A model generated the notes under the pieces. It had not been told where the DNA came from. It saw nothing but the letters and a program-made list of their open reading frames with translations, and ran no database searches. A stretch of 64,000 nucleotides of DNA, from assembly GCA_949316495.1 (NCBI GenBank), contig OX439004.1, positions 932,501-996,500 on the forward strand, read 5' to 3'. Position 1 is the stretch's first letter, and each line of letters begins with the position of its first letter. The position numbers and the translations under genes were made by a program. This DNA comes from Amphiduros pacificus (lineage: Eukaryota; Annelida; Polychaeta; Phyllodocida; Hesionidae). Shown here one piece after another: positions 26,101 through 41,100 of the stretch.

Positions 26101-29100
26101 CACATTCTTTCTAGAAAAAATAGAAAGAATTCGCCAGGAAATTGATATGGCGCCACTCAGCCAGAATCTGCCACCAGGTGACACTACAAACAATAGTACA
26201 GCATGTCTGGTTCATACCTTTAACCATAGATGACGTGCGTAAATTAATCAAGATGTCTGCAAAGAAATCATGTGAGCTGGATCCTATCCCAACCTGGCTC
26301 CTGCTTGACCTCCTAGATGATCTCCTACCATTAATTACTTCCATTATAAATAAATCACTGATGGAATCGGAAGTATCAGAAAATATGAAGATAGCCATTA
26401 TAACACCTCTGCTGAAGAAACTTGGTCTTGAACTAATTGAGAAGAACTACAGGCCTGTTTCAAATCTGACTTTTATCTCAAAGTTAACTGAGAGGGCAGT
26501 AGCCAACCAGTTAGTCCCTCATCTTGTAAGGAATGGCCTTACTGACAAGTTCCAGTCTGCCTACAAGGAATATCACAGCACTGAAACCGCTTTGTTAAAG
26601 GTTCAAAATGATATCTTGTACGCTCTAGACAATAAAAAGGCAGTCATCTTACTGTTACTGGACCTCTCTGCTGCCTTTGACACCATTGACCATCAAATCC
26701 TATTCGATAGACTGGAGGCCAGATGTAATGTCAAAGGTCATGCCCTCTCCTGGATTAGGTCTTATCTTAGGAACAGGAAACAATGTGTGAAGGTTGGTAC
26801 CCATAGGTCATGCCTGAAGTCCATAAAATATGGAGTACCACAGGGCTCAGTTCTGGGACCCATACTGTTCACCATTTACATGACACCCCTCTCAGACATT
26901 CTGGCCAAGTATGGTCTGAGCTATCATATCTATGCAGACGACACTCAGATCTACATCCCTGTTGACCACACTTCCCCACACCAGGGGGACATCAGCAGAC
27001 ACAAACTAGAAGAATGTGTCTACGAGGTCAGAAATTTCCTCATATCTAATAAGATGAAGATAAATGATGGAAAGACAGAGATGCTCATATGTACTGACAA
27101 GTACAATACTGCAACCAGCAGTAGTATCCCTGACACAATCAGAGTCGGTCACTCGGATATTTCTCCTAGTGAGTCAGTGGTAGATCTTGGTATCACATTT
27201 GACTCAAACATGGACATGAAGGCTCAGATCAGAAAAATGTGTCAGAAGGGTTACTATCATATCAGGAATCTGGCAGCCATCAGACATTGTCTAGACGAGA
27301 AGACTGCTGTAACACTTACCCATGCTTTTGTTACATCTGCTCTGGACTATGGTAATGGCCTACTGGCTGGTCTTCCTAAAACTGATATTAGGAAGCTGCA
27401 ATACCTCCAAAACTCTGCAGCACGCGTTGTAGGAAAAATTAGGAAGTTCGACCACATCTCAGGAAAACTACAGGAATTGCATTGGCTCCCTGTACATGCG
27501 AGAATAGACTTTAAAATCCTTCTCCTAACCTGGAAGGCCCTAAATGGTAAGGCTCCGCCTTACTTACGGGATCTACTCCAAATCAAAGATGGGGAACGCT
27601 GCCTAAGATCCAACAATGGCACCCATCTACAAGTACCTAAAACTAGGCTAAGGACAGTGGGTGACAGGGCCTTTTCATCTGTTGGCCCCAGACTCTGGAA
27701 CTCCTTGCCTACTGAAATTAGGACAAGCACTTCAGTCTCCTCCTTCAAGAATAGACTGAAGACTCACCTCTTCAGGGCACACGTCCTGAACACAGCGCTA
27801 TGAACAGACTTTGTCTGGTATCAGCGCTATACAAAATTTATTATTATTATTATTATTATTAAAATAGGATAAAAAATTTCATTCAAAATTTCACAGGCCA
27901 TAGTCAGATGATCCAACAGGCTCCGTACAATATCATATAGATGTCTAATATGGCACATGCCGTGAGGTACCTGTGAAAACTTGATCACAGCCACAGCATA
28001 TATCAGATTACCAATTATGAACTCCCTGGCACCAGGACCCTGTGAAGTCAGCCAATTCTTACTTCCCTGCCGGAGCCTAGTGCAAATGTGACTGGAGTAT
28101 AACTGTGGACCTAATCAGGGAATCAAGCGCTAATAGATTAATCAAATCAGAAAGGTTTCTAGACAATTGATGGATCATGGATAAATGAATGATATGGTCA
28201 CACACAATTCAAAATAGTCTAACGATCAATGGTGGACATAAATAATTGAACTAAATGGCCACTGACAAACCAACTCAGAATAGTCTAATGATCAAATGGT
28301 CACTGACAAGGTAACTCAGAATAACACCTGGATTAATAGTTTACATAGATTATGGTGGTGTGGTGGGTCAGACATTAATGGATTACATGTTAAGCATGGT
28401 AAACATGGTAACCCCTAATGAGGAAGCTAATGATATTTACCTGTTTCACAGTGGACACCTTGAAATCCTGGTTCACAACTACATAGGTACTTATTTACCT
28501 TGTCCAAACATGTTGCACCATTTAGACATGGGTCACTGGCACATTCATTTATATCTAAATACATAAACATACAATTACATAATTTTGTATGTTTATATGT
28601 GTTTTGGCTGAGGAGGTAACTTTAAAATTAGTTTAAATCAAATTGTTAATCTAATTAAAATCTTGCATGAATGGAAACTTAAATGTTATCTACCTACTAA
28701 TATGATTATTTATACAGATGATTTAAATCAGATGAGGTGTACACATCCAGAGAAACTGGGATTGACATTTCCTCACTGTACTTACTTATTTCACAGTTTT
28801 TGCCTGTGAAGCCTATTGGACAAGTACAGTTGTAGTAATATCGCCCTTCCCAACACGTGGCCCCATTTTCACAAGGGCCAGCTGCACACTCGTCGAGATC
28901 TGTATAATGACAAATGTCTCCCACCTTATCACCTGATGTTATTGAGAAATACATATTCATTGCAAAGCTGAGATGAATATGTAATTTTTTCTAGAATCCC
29001 AATAAGATTTAAAAGGTCGTCATGGATCCAGCTGTATCATTTGAAAGACCCCCCAATTTGAAAAGAAAATCTGATTTCTTTTGTCTCATGGTGAAAACTG

Positions 29101-32100
29101 ATAAATCAAATCTCATCATAAATTGAAAGTGATGTAAATATTTGAAAGTGATTTAAATATCCCCAACAATATATATTTTCAATATACATATATTTCCAAT
29201 ATACCTCCTTCCCCCCAATTATAAATAATCCATTCTGAATTCCTTTGGATATTGGAATGCACTCATACAGTTATGTCATTGTGCATGGCCATGTCTGTGA
29301 GCAAACAAATTGTCGGGATGTATGGTAGTTATATGCTTAAGTGAGGGAAAAGTTTTCCGCATTTCATGTCAATTGTGGCAGAGGTAGTATGTGACTACCT
29401 CGCCATACAGAGTTGTTTTTTCTTGTAGTGTTTTGATTATAACTTAAATAAATCTAAATCCTCAAGTAGGGAGAAAAAGTCATTTGTCTGCAGGTTTTAA
29501 GTGAGCTCCATATTGCCCTCCCACTCCTGTCCATGCTTTGAGCTAATGGGCCAGGAATTAAAATGTTAGGCACATGCACATTTATCTAATTTTAGCAAAG
29601 GATCAAAATTCACTCAGTTAATGGAGAAAAAGAAATTCTGACAAAAGGCAATTTTAAAATCTAAATTTTCCATCATATATTTTAGTCATCCGAGAAATAG
29701 TGCTTCTTCATCCATGATATGAGATGGACATGAATACTTGTATGCAAGCATGTTTTCGTTGCAAAGAAGGTGGCTATTAGGCACACACATTTGCATGAAG
29801 TTTACCAATCGTACAGCACTCTTGGACAATTTTGTGCTATTATCTTTTTTTCTAGTCTTCACAGCAGATCCAGGATTTACCTGGTAGTATATGACTCTAT
29901 CTTGCCATGCAGAGTACTTGTTTTTATTAATGATTGGATTTCAGAGAAATATTTTTGTGCACATAGGATATGTTGTTTCAAATGGGGCAGGATGGCGACC
30001 CACAGTCAACTTCTACCTGCCATGGGGACCATCATACTTATAAATACATTTGGCTGGCGTTTACTTGGTGGCGGTAAACAGAGGAACAATGACTGAAACA
30101 AAACAAAAAAATCTTTCTCTGTTTAAAACAGGCTGTTTCAGGCTACAAATTGGATAAGATAAAACATCCAAATGGCATCCAAATCCAGCTGCAATTTCAA
30201 TAAGGTCTATATACCAACTTTGGAAATATTCTTCGAGAGGTCTAAATGCCTGGCACTATTGTTAAATTAAAAAAGTGATAAAACAATTTTGACTGACTGT
30301 TTGTATGTGTAATATGTTTTATGTGTCTTAACATAATAACTTTCAACATACTGTACCCATCTATGTGTTGAGTGTAAATCACTGGTCCAAATGTTAAAAA
30401 TACATTGTCATTTTTGGGTAAGGTATCACCCACACCGACACTTTGTAGCGGTATAATATCAAATCTTTGAAATGTAACTTCATCATATTGTGTACTCCAA
30501 AAGAATTGACAGCGACAACTGCAATAAATATAAGGTACATTTCAAATGTATGTCAATGAGATCATATATATCGTCACCTATATATTGTTTAAATATATCT
30601 AGAAGTATTTGTAACACTAATGTATAAATTCATGTGCTTCTTAGAAACTAAAAATCGTCATTGAGAAACTACTCATTTGTTTAGAAACCACTCACATCTA
30701 TTTAGAAAAGTATTTAGAATGATGTTTGAGTGGAATGAGAGTTTGTGTATTATAATAACATGTATTTCTTAAATTTAAAGATATAATATTTTTCAAATAA
30801 TAGTGATTCTAAAATGGTCAACTCCTTTAACTCTCATATTACTTGAATCTTGACTTTCTTTATGAAGAGGTACAATTTATTCTTCAAATCTCAAATTTTG
30901 AAACAGTGAAATACAAACTAATCCCATGCAATTGGGTGAATCCTGGGTCAGACTGAAGATATAAAAAGGCTTTTTCAGATGTCTCAACATGTAGTCTTAA
31001 TGGTCATAAAGGGGAATATATGGTTGTGGCATCTGAAGAATAGATAGGTTGCAGATCAACACAGAAAATGTTTAATTTTACATTGGGGAGAATAAGATGT
31101 GACAAACATCACCACCACGTGTTTCCAATGCCTCTGTTCATCCAGATGTTTGATTGGATAATTGAATAAAAAAAAACAATTTATCAATGTCAAAGATAGT
31201 GGTACAAAATAATTGATTCATGCATTTTCAATTTTCTTGTGGGCCACATACAACTAGAGATGAAAACTCAAATTGCAATTTTTGTGAGAAGAATGTTGTG
31301 TACTGTCCTACCCAGGTGGCAATTTCTGTTCTTTATCTTCCATTCAGGCAGTTGTTGATGGAGCCAAACAGCAGAATTGTGTTTGCTCTTTTGCACAAAA
31401 TGACATTTTGATCATAACTCCCTTCTGGTATGTGAGGTCAGTATTAAATGGAAGGTTGGCTCCTTGAATACACAAATTTGTGCAAGTTGGTTTTATATGA
31501 TTCTGTATGTTTATAGAATCAACTAGTGTCCTTACTTGGAATTAGAACATCTGCCTGATAAGAGACAATAGCCGCAGTCTCCTAACACATTACTTTCCCC
31601 GTCATGTACCTCTCCATTGTAGAATGTCCATAGTGTCTTACGAGGGGCAATGCCTCTGCAGCCAAATTTTACATATTGCTGAACAGCAGATGTGTCACCC
31701 TGAAAATACTCATTCCAGTTTAAAATGAATCAATGAAAGTATTTATCAATGAAATCCTCTGACATACTTACAAAATATAAATCTAATAACGTTGACAATT
31801 CATTTCAATGTTGTTAATAGCATTTCTCTCGGAATAATGTTATTAATACTTTTTTAGAAATCTGCTTTGGATATGAAATAGTACCGTTTTTCACCAGAGC
31901 AGAATAGTTTTATAAAAACAAAGTATGTGTGTGCTCGCTTGTACATGTTTATCTTCCAGTCACAGATTTACAAGGATAATGGGTTAACCCTTCAGACACA
32001 TGCCCCAGCTCATGTGAATGTCTGCATGGCATTAACCTGTTGAAATTGGTTACTTAATTAAGTAAAATTACATTTTAAATTTTAATCCACACTAAGAATT

Positions 32101-35100
32101 ATATGACCTATTACCCATATAGGATTATGCAATTTCAACATATATAAATAAAATATGGGTCACCATCTTCAACTTGAAATGAACCTTTAAGTTTAGGATT
32201 TTTCATTCAAAAACTTTTCAAAATATTTTAGAAAGAAATACATACCAATCTAGACATTTTGATATTCTCATCATCTCTGGAAATGACATAGAAAAAACAG
32301 GTCCTATTCACTTTTTGAAATGCCATCCCATCATATTACACATCGGAACATGACAGTTTAATGACGCATGGGGTTTTTATGAATCTCTATCTCACCCAGC
32401 TCTATGCCAAGGGAGTAGGCTAACTGGACCAGGGATTCAAAGATCTTGGATAAAAGCTAAACTAACCATCACTCTGCACAAATATTTGTCAGATATCACT
32501 CCAAAACCTGACATCTCAAGATTTATCACTTGAGATTTTGTTATGCAACTTGTTAGTTTGTTTGTTTGTTTGGGGTTTTACATCACTTTCAACATTATTC
32601 TAGTTATTTCGTGATGAGACCTACTTGTAGCAGATATAGTGCCTCACATTATGTGGGAAATTGTATCATGAGTTCAATCCCGGCACGGCCGGGGTTCGAA
32701 CCCACGACCTTTGAATCACCACAGATGAACTGGTGCTAATAAGCTGGTGCCCTAACCAACTGCGCCACGGACCGTGACGCAACTTGTTAGAGAAAATGCC
32801 ACACTTTGAGGGGAAAATATGAAACCAGCATAGGAGATTGAAAAGTCTCATGTGCAATTGTATGATTTGTATTAGCATTAAAATACTTTCTGATAATATT
32901 GCCAAATTGCAAGAGTACTAAAAACATGGTCGCTGAAGTGTAAGTTGGTTGACAAATGCCTCAAAAAAAGTATTCATGAAATCAGATGTTCAGGCACTTA
33001 TCCTTTGAACAATATAAATGTTTATACCCTAATCATTGCAATCAAAGGTTATATTTTCTCCGCATAATTTTCTGTGCCATTTGGAAATTGATGAGTCTTT
33101 TGCTAAAATCCAAATCATCAATTGAACACATTTTTTAACAAACTTTGTTTAGCTGACCAGTCATATTGTGCTCAGTAAGGTTTTGCTAGCAATGGGACAC
33201 TTTCTGATTTGGACAATGGACTGATTTGGCTTATCAATGTTGGTCTGATAATAATAATGATTATCAATAATATTAAAAGGAATGATAAAGTCATTAATTA
33301 ATTCACACATGGCATATGCTTTACCAATCGGCTTGATTTTGGGCTCTTTGGAAAGCAAAAGATGAAGTATTTGCAACGTCAAGAGGAGTTCACTCCAGGT
33401 TAAATTATCTTTCTATTCCAATTATTGACGAAATTGTGGTGTTTTATACATGTAATATATAGATATTACAATATTCCATACAATACATTGTCATATTACG
33501 ACGAATTGAAAGAAATGTGCAACTCTTAGCCTCATGCAACTCTGTTTACCTTGTTCGCAGCGCTAGGAGGTCTCCAGTGCAATTTGAATTATCTTTCTGC
33601 AATTTTTGACAATGTTTAAATATGAAAATAATTGTGCCCTGGTTTTCATACTATTGTTGGTTCACTTGTAATAATAATAATTATCAATAATGTGAATAGG
33701 AATGATAAAGTCATTAATTAATTCATACGCGGCATCCGCTGCACCAATCGGCTTGATCTTGGGCTCATTGGAAAGAAAAAGATGAAATATTAAGAAAGGT
33801 AGAAGGGACATAGCATACATTTCTTTTATTATTAGTCAAAATAGCCAGAGGCCACGGGCCGTGGCGCAGTTGGTTAGAGCACCAGCTTATTAGCACCAGT
33901 TCCTCTGTGGTGATCCAAAGGTCGTGGGTTCGAACCCCGGCCGTGCCGGGATTGAACTCATGATACAATTTCCCATATGAGCTGAGGCCCGTGCCTTAAG
34001 GGTTAACCTGTTGTCCTTGTAAATCTGTGACCGGGTGGGTTGTCATGTCAAGGACCTGCGACAGGACAATTCAGTGAGGCAGCACTATATCTGCTACAAG
34101 TAGGTCTCATCACGAAATGACTGAAATAATGTTGAAAGTGATGTAAAACCCCAAACAAACCAAACAAACAAATCAAAATAGCCAAAATTGGTATTTCAAG
34201 CAGTACAGAGGGAGGAGGCTATCAAAAGGTAACAGCAATATTGTACATGATCATATTAACATAATTTATGATGTTACCATGACATAATTGACACTTCCAT
34301 GTCTGACATCACTATGACAACTCTTTCCTGTCTGACGTCACTATGATGACACTTTCCTGTATGACATCATCATTTTTATCTTGCTTGCAATGTCAATATG
34401 ATCTTTCTACTCCAATTATTGACAAAGGTATGGTCTTTACCCAGCTTTACTAGGCCTCTTCAATACAGTGTTATAGTGAGCCCCATGCAAAGTTCTTGAT
34501 GAAACTGTGGTCTTTTGTATGTAAAATATTCATTTGACAGCATCTTGTAGCCTCACGCAACTGTGTTTACCTTGCTCACAACGTTAAGAGGCCTTGCTAC
34601 TCCAATTAGTACGCTTGGTCTTCAGTATAAAATGTCTTAATTGCAATAAATGGTCAATATCTCCAACCGTTTTCAGACAGGTCTTTGGAACAGATAGGTA
34701 AGTGCTCTCACTGGACCTCAAGACCCGCTCATTCTGACTCACTTTAAGCAGGTCCCTCAGGTAAGGAGGTGCCTTACCATTCAGGGCCTGTAAGGTCAAA
34801 AGTAAAATCTTGAACTCAATTCAGGTTCGCACAGTGAGCAAGTGTAATTCTTTCAGTTTTTTCGGAGATATTATCATACCTTCTGATCCTACACACTACA
34901 CGTGCTGCAGAGTTCTGTAGTGATAATGTCTTTTTTTTACACATTTTAAAAATTTGAGCCTTCATATCCATTTTAGAGTCACTTGTGATCCTGAGGACCA
35001 CCACAGAATCACTGGGTGAGATGTCAGTATCCCCAATCTGGAGAGTACTGATGTTCTGGTTTGCAGTAGTTGTGTATCTGTCAGTGCTGATTAGCATCTC

Positions 35101-38100
35101 TGTTTTTCGGTCATTTATCTTCATCATATTTGAGACAAGGAATGTTCTGACCTCACTGTTGTATTCCTCGAATTTATGTCTAGTGATATCCACTTGTCTA
35201 CTGGATGTGAGCTCAACAGGGATGTAGGCTTGTGTATCATCCACATATATATGATAGCTTAGACCATACTTATACAGAATATCAGCCAGTGATGACATGT
35301 TATATTGAAGAATATGTATATACATGTGTCCACCTGGTGGTCAAAAGAGTACAGCCAGTACGACGCTTTCAGCAAAACACAGTAACCATGGTTGGTGTAT
35401 TTTGGTTGATTTCAGTGAGATAGCTGGCTTTTATATCACAGTTTCGTTGTCATAATATTATATCAATTAAACATACACTAGACCTCTGTAAAAATGTATG
35501 TGACCTCTGTGATTTTATGAATGCTTTAAGGGCTTAACACATATTGTCATTGCCAGAAATGTTGGTATATATAAACTATCAAAATGTTTAAATTGTATGC
35601 ATCTTCATTGACTCGTATATTTCTGAAGGATTTTTGGTATGGATTGACATTTTGTCACCAGGACGATACTTACATGCAACCATTCCATCTCTTTAGTTGT
35701 TATATCATAATCAAATATTATTTTGTATCCCCCTTTTTCATCTATGCCAGTTACTTTATAGTTGTCCTCGAGTTGGTGATGTAGGACAGTTTTGGGATAT
35801 GTTGGGTCGCTCATGTCACAATATACAGATTTTGGACCTATTATATAATGTATAATAATTGAAATATTAAGTAAATCAGTGGTCATAAATACATACATAC
35901 ACACACACACACAGACACACACACACACATACATATAAAACCATGTAAATGTCCGAGGGTATATTTTATATAATTATCTCTCTACAAAACAAAGGTAATC
36001 AATCCTCAACCTACCTCTGCCTTCATTACCCAATTCTGTGGCCACCACCAGAAGTAGTTGATAATTATTCATATTATGAAAATATGTATTTCAGAGGTTC
36101 ATAATCAGACACATTATAATTTAATGTTACCCACTTTCTCTCAATTGCTTTGTCTAGTCCCACAATAAAGTCAAATTATCACTCAACTATATTTGCACAA
36201 AATGGTACATGACTGTAGTGATGTGCATTGGGGGAGGGGCCTGTCTGCATATCTATTTATAATCTAGTTCTTTATATTCATTATGAAAACAATAAGAAGA
36301 CTTTTGAGGCAGAGGTAAGAATTCACCACCTCTGTTTGGCAGAGCACAAAATATCATTTTCAAAGTAAATATAAAACTTTATTCATCTAAATCCCTTACC
36401 GTCACATTCCTTCCTGAGCCAAAAGGTTTCCTGTTCCTCAGCATCTGTGTTATCGCCCCAGATCACAAGGTCATCCAAAGTATGGTGTGTCAGTGTGCAT
36501 GTAGTATTGAACTGATGGTAGTTGGCAGATGTACAGGTTTCGTTATTTAAACATTCATTTTTGCAGTCATCTATTTCCACAGAATATATGGTTTCAAAAT
36601 ATGTATTGGTGTTTTTGTTGAATATTCCTTTCGCTCTCTCAATCATTTCACATTGGGCTGCAAAATAACTTAAACACTTTATTCATTTCACAGTGAAAAT
36701 ATTTGTGCTCCTTTTATAGTCTTGTGTTGGGGGAGGGGTGTTCAGATGTAACAACAGTATAACAGACCTGGGTGTGTTCAGACGTAACAGCAGTAAAAAA
36801 GACTTGGGGATGAGGTGTTCAGGCATAATAGCAGTATAAATGATTTGGGAGTGTTTAGATATAAGAGCAGTATAAAAGACTTGAGACAATTGACTTTAGC
36901 AATATTCTTTGTTATTGATCTTGTTGAAATGATCCATCCTATGAGAGGGTTTAATTGCTATGGGCATTATTTCTTGTCATTTTAATACAATAATTGTAAT
37001 AATAATAATAATAATAATAATACATTTGTAAAGCGCTATTTCAGACTAGGTCTGCTCATGGCACTCTAGGATATAGTATTTTGTGAATAAGTGCATTTTG
37101 AGCCTGATTTAAAGTGTCTAATGTTTTACTCTTTTTCACTGATAGGGGCAGGGCATTCCAGAGTCTTGGCACATATATCTCAAATTTTGTGCCTTCCATG
37201 TAAGTAAAGCAATTTTGAAATATATTCTTGTCTCCACAGGTAGCCAGTACAATTCCATAAGTTTTTCTGTTATGTGGTCATTTTTCTTTATTTTACATAC
37301 AATCCTGGCTGCAGCATTCTGCAATTTTTGCAACTTCGCAATTTCACATTTTGGTCACCCGGCAAGAAGAGAGTTACCATAATCAAGTGTAGAGGTTACA
37401 AATTCATAAGGAAGAGTATTTGTAATCCAAACAGTCTCTAATATGTGATATATTTTTTATATGAAAAACCATTTTTGCCCATTTTTCTATTTGTTGTTTC
37501 ATCGTTAATTCTTGATCAAAAAGGTCATTGACCTTTTGAGATCTTTGGATGCTTGTTTCACCTAATAAAATTTCACTAGGGATTTCATCATTTTTAAAAT
37601 TTGAGTTTCTAACACATATCAATAATTCACTCTTTCCATCATTTATATTCATTTTATTTTCTAGTAAGAAATGTTTTATACTTTTAATGCATATCTCCAT
37701 TACTGAACATGATAATTTTGATTTTTGTTTTGATTTCGGGTGTAATGTGATGTATAGCATTTTAGTGCATTTCCTTTAACACCACACCGTTTCTCAAGTC
37801 TGTTTAACAATATTTAATGGTCAATATTGTCAATTGCCGCAGAGAGGTCTAGTAATACAAGCATAACTGTCTTGTTTTTGTCAATTTCCATGAGTATATT
37901 GTTCTGCACTTTCAGCAATGCAGTCTCTATGCTCTGAAATTCCTCATTCACATGATTCATATGACTTCTTTGCTGATTCTCCAAACAGTCTTTTAACGTC
38001 AGCTTCAGCTAGTGGAGTAAAATTTTCTCGGGATTTCTTGACTTTTGGTTGCTCAGTAATGTTCATATCTTTTCCATTTTTATCCATTTCCTTTCGTAAG

Positions 38101-41100
38101 CCGTTTATTTTTTCCAGGAAAAAATTGTTAAATTCTGCTTCTAATTTTTTCTTATCTTCATGTTTAGGGAATGGTGTTTCTTGTGTGCAGTAGTCCTTTT
38201 AGAATTTTAAATAGTTTTTTGGGTCTGATTAATTTGAGTCCACCATGTCTGCGTAGTATTTACCTCTCGCCAATTTAAGCATATTGTTGTATTTGTTCCT
38301 TGGCATTTGATATTGTATTTTATCGATCGCTAGACCTGTCTTGTCCATTTTTCTCTCAAGTGTTCTTTTGTGCGCTCTTTCTTTATTTATATTTTCAGGT
38401 AACCATGGTGCTGGTTTCCTTATAGTCATGGTTCTCTCAAACATTGGTACGTGTTTGTCAAGGATATTGGTTGGTTTATTATACTTGTTTAATGATGCAC
38501 CAAGTTCATCATCGTTATAGGTTTGATTTTTATTAAACATGCTATCAATATCATTAATAAAATCTTCTTTTTTTTATAGCGTCTATATATCATCTCTTCT
38601 TGTTAATTATAGTTATATTCAATTTAATTGTAAATTAAATGATATTATGGTCTGAGATTTTTTCATCTACATAATAAATCAATTGTATTTGTATTTGTTA
38701 TTTACAAATCTAAAGTATTTCAAAGAATATGTTTTGGTTCATGTTTATGATTATGTAGGTTATGTAGGTCAAGAACATCTTGAAATTTAATAATATTGGG
38801 CCTGTCAGGCTTATTCATATGAAAATAATATTCACCAATGAAAATAACGTCATGCTTTTCGATACTATAATGGGCCAAAATTTCAGAAAAATCTTCAAAT
38901 AAATCAGTATACATGTATTTATTTTTATCGGATGGTTCAGATCAATAAATAGTGACAATTGTGCATGATTTTGATCCTGATTTAATATTTATTTCAATCA
39001 GTTCCATTGTAGTGAGTTTATGATTATGATCAATTCTTTTTATGTTAATTTCATCCCTATGTATAGCTGCCAGGCATCCTCCGGACCTTAGCACTCGAGG
39101 AACTTGTTTAATTTTGTAATTATTGACTTCGAGTTTTAATTTAATTATTTTCTCGATAGATCCAGGTTTCAGTAATAAAAAAAATAACAATTATATTTTC
39201 ATTAATATATTTATGATTTCAATTTTATTTCCTACACTCTGTGTATTAGCAAATCTCTCTGTAAATTAGTTTATTTTTCCTCATGCTCTTACTATTAATG
39301 ACTATTATTTCATTAATGACACACGTCTCATCTTTATGATAAAATGTTCTGTACATATATCTATTTCTGTGACACTGTATGTTTTTCACTACAGTTATTA
39401 TTTGTACCCATGTTCACAGCTTCACTGTCAAAATATTGCTTCATATTTTTGTTACGTGAATCATTATTATTTTTCAAGACATGGCTATATAGTTTTCTGT
39501 GTTTATTAATATCTTTTTGGAATTTGGGAGATTTTGATTGACTGCGGAGACAGGAAAAATGGTCAATATAACATTTTGATAGGGTTTTATCCATGACTAG
39601 ATCATTTTGAATAGGTGTTAAATTTTTATTTCTAGTATTTTCGTGAATATTAGGGCATGATAGCATTACAGAATTTGGACTACGGGGAAACGTGATTTAG
39701 AACCTAAACAAGATTTATTTATGCTAAGATTTTTTCTAACTTTATATGTTTGAGAACATTTATTACATGCATCATACCTATAAAAAAAATGGCTTCATTC
39801 AAATTATAACTGCTATGATTAATAAATTGCATAATATTTGTAGTATCTCAGACAACTTTGTCATTCTGATATTGACAACAGAATTCATTGCACATATGAT
39901 TACTGCATTTTTCATTATTCAGTTTCCTTAAACACCTGGTTCTAAAATTGTTGAAATATTTCTTGTCAAAATTAAAATATTTCTTGTCAATTTCATGTTT
40001 GTCTGTATTTGTATTAAAGAAGGGTTTACTGACTTTGTTAAAACATGTCTGCTTTCACGGGCTTATAAGTACCTTTCTGAGTTACACCTAGCACTAGGTT
40101 TTCAGATTTATCCACTATCCACTATATTCTTGTTAACCATGCCCCCTAGACATCTTCACCTAATTTGTTTAGGGAGTTTCCTTTTCCTAGAGTGTACAAA
40201 TTGACATGCATCACCAAAGCGACATGTGCCATTTTGGCATAATTCACTAAAATGGCTGAATCGCTACTCCTGGGTATGTTATAAATTGTGAAAATGTCTA
40301 TACCTTCCACAGTCATTTCAATTGCATCCAGAGCATTTAGAATTGCAATAGGCGTACCACAGATCATTAAAGCTTGAATTTCTACATTTGAATCAATTTG
40401 TGGACATGATAGCTTTTTGATTTTTTATTTTTGTTGAGCAAACAGACTGAATTGCCTTGATAGTATTTACTCCCCTACCCATGACTAAACCCATTTTTTC
40501 ACCTGGTATCTCACGGATCAGTGTTTTTTAGCTGACAGAGCTGCTGTTAGGTCATGCTGGACCTCAGACATGGTGGTACTGTGAGCTGAGGGTTTAGTTG
40601 GAGATGCAGGTACAGGTTTTACCTCAATCGGTGCAGGAAAGTTATGAAGATCAACAGATTAATTGATATCAAATATTTTGACAATGCCATCATAGAAAAT
40701 CTTTGCCCCCATTTCAGATAGGTGATAACCTCCTGCCATATAGTCCTCCATGAGATGTGGTGCATATAATTTTGATGTGTTCCATTTCAAACTTCAACAT
40801 TTTTGAGTTCAGAATAGCATGATTCACTAGGTTAAGGGTTGAAGGAATTTTGGAACTGAGAAGAATTTTGGCATGCATATTTTTCATGAGAGCTAGGGTA
40901 ATTGACTTCAAACAGTCAAACATTGCATCCATATCTATATGTGGGTTAGTGTTAGCAATACCAAATGATCCCAGCATGATCACTATGGCATGAAAATCCC
41001 TTAGACCCTTATAACTAGTTTCTAAGATCATTTTTTCAAATTCAAATACAGAGTTTGTGTTGTTTGACTTTATCAGAACTAACTCATCACATCTTTGGTT

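Larger units (their letters stand above)
23080..27868 (+). mobile_element. L2-like (CR1-group) non-LTR retrotransposon, nearly full length
   Basis: Plus-strand LINE in the intron between EGF 4 and EGF 5. 5' UTR with CpG-rich and duplicated segments (23,080-24,220), then ORF2 with endonuclease and RT, then a 3' end agcgctatacaaaatt plus (tta)n, the usual close of L2-like elements. The 5' boundary is set by the word ctgcgcatgcg, also found at the 5' end of the related element near 49,230. I see no ORF1 and no clear target duplication. One frameshift near 26,150-26,230 separates endonuclease from RT, so the copy looks dead but young. Confidence 0.88.

Noticed and set aside
26111-26398. Minus-strand frame opposite the LINE ORF2
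   Set aside because: Shadow of the RT-coding strand.
33850-33945. tRNA gene
   Set aside because: It has A and B boxes but is the head of a SINE with tail and target duplication; no clean cloverleaf.
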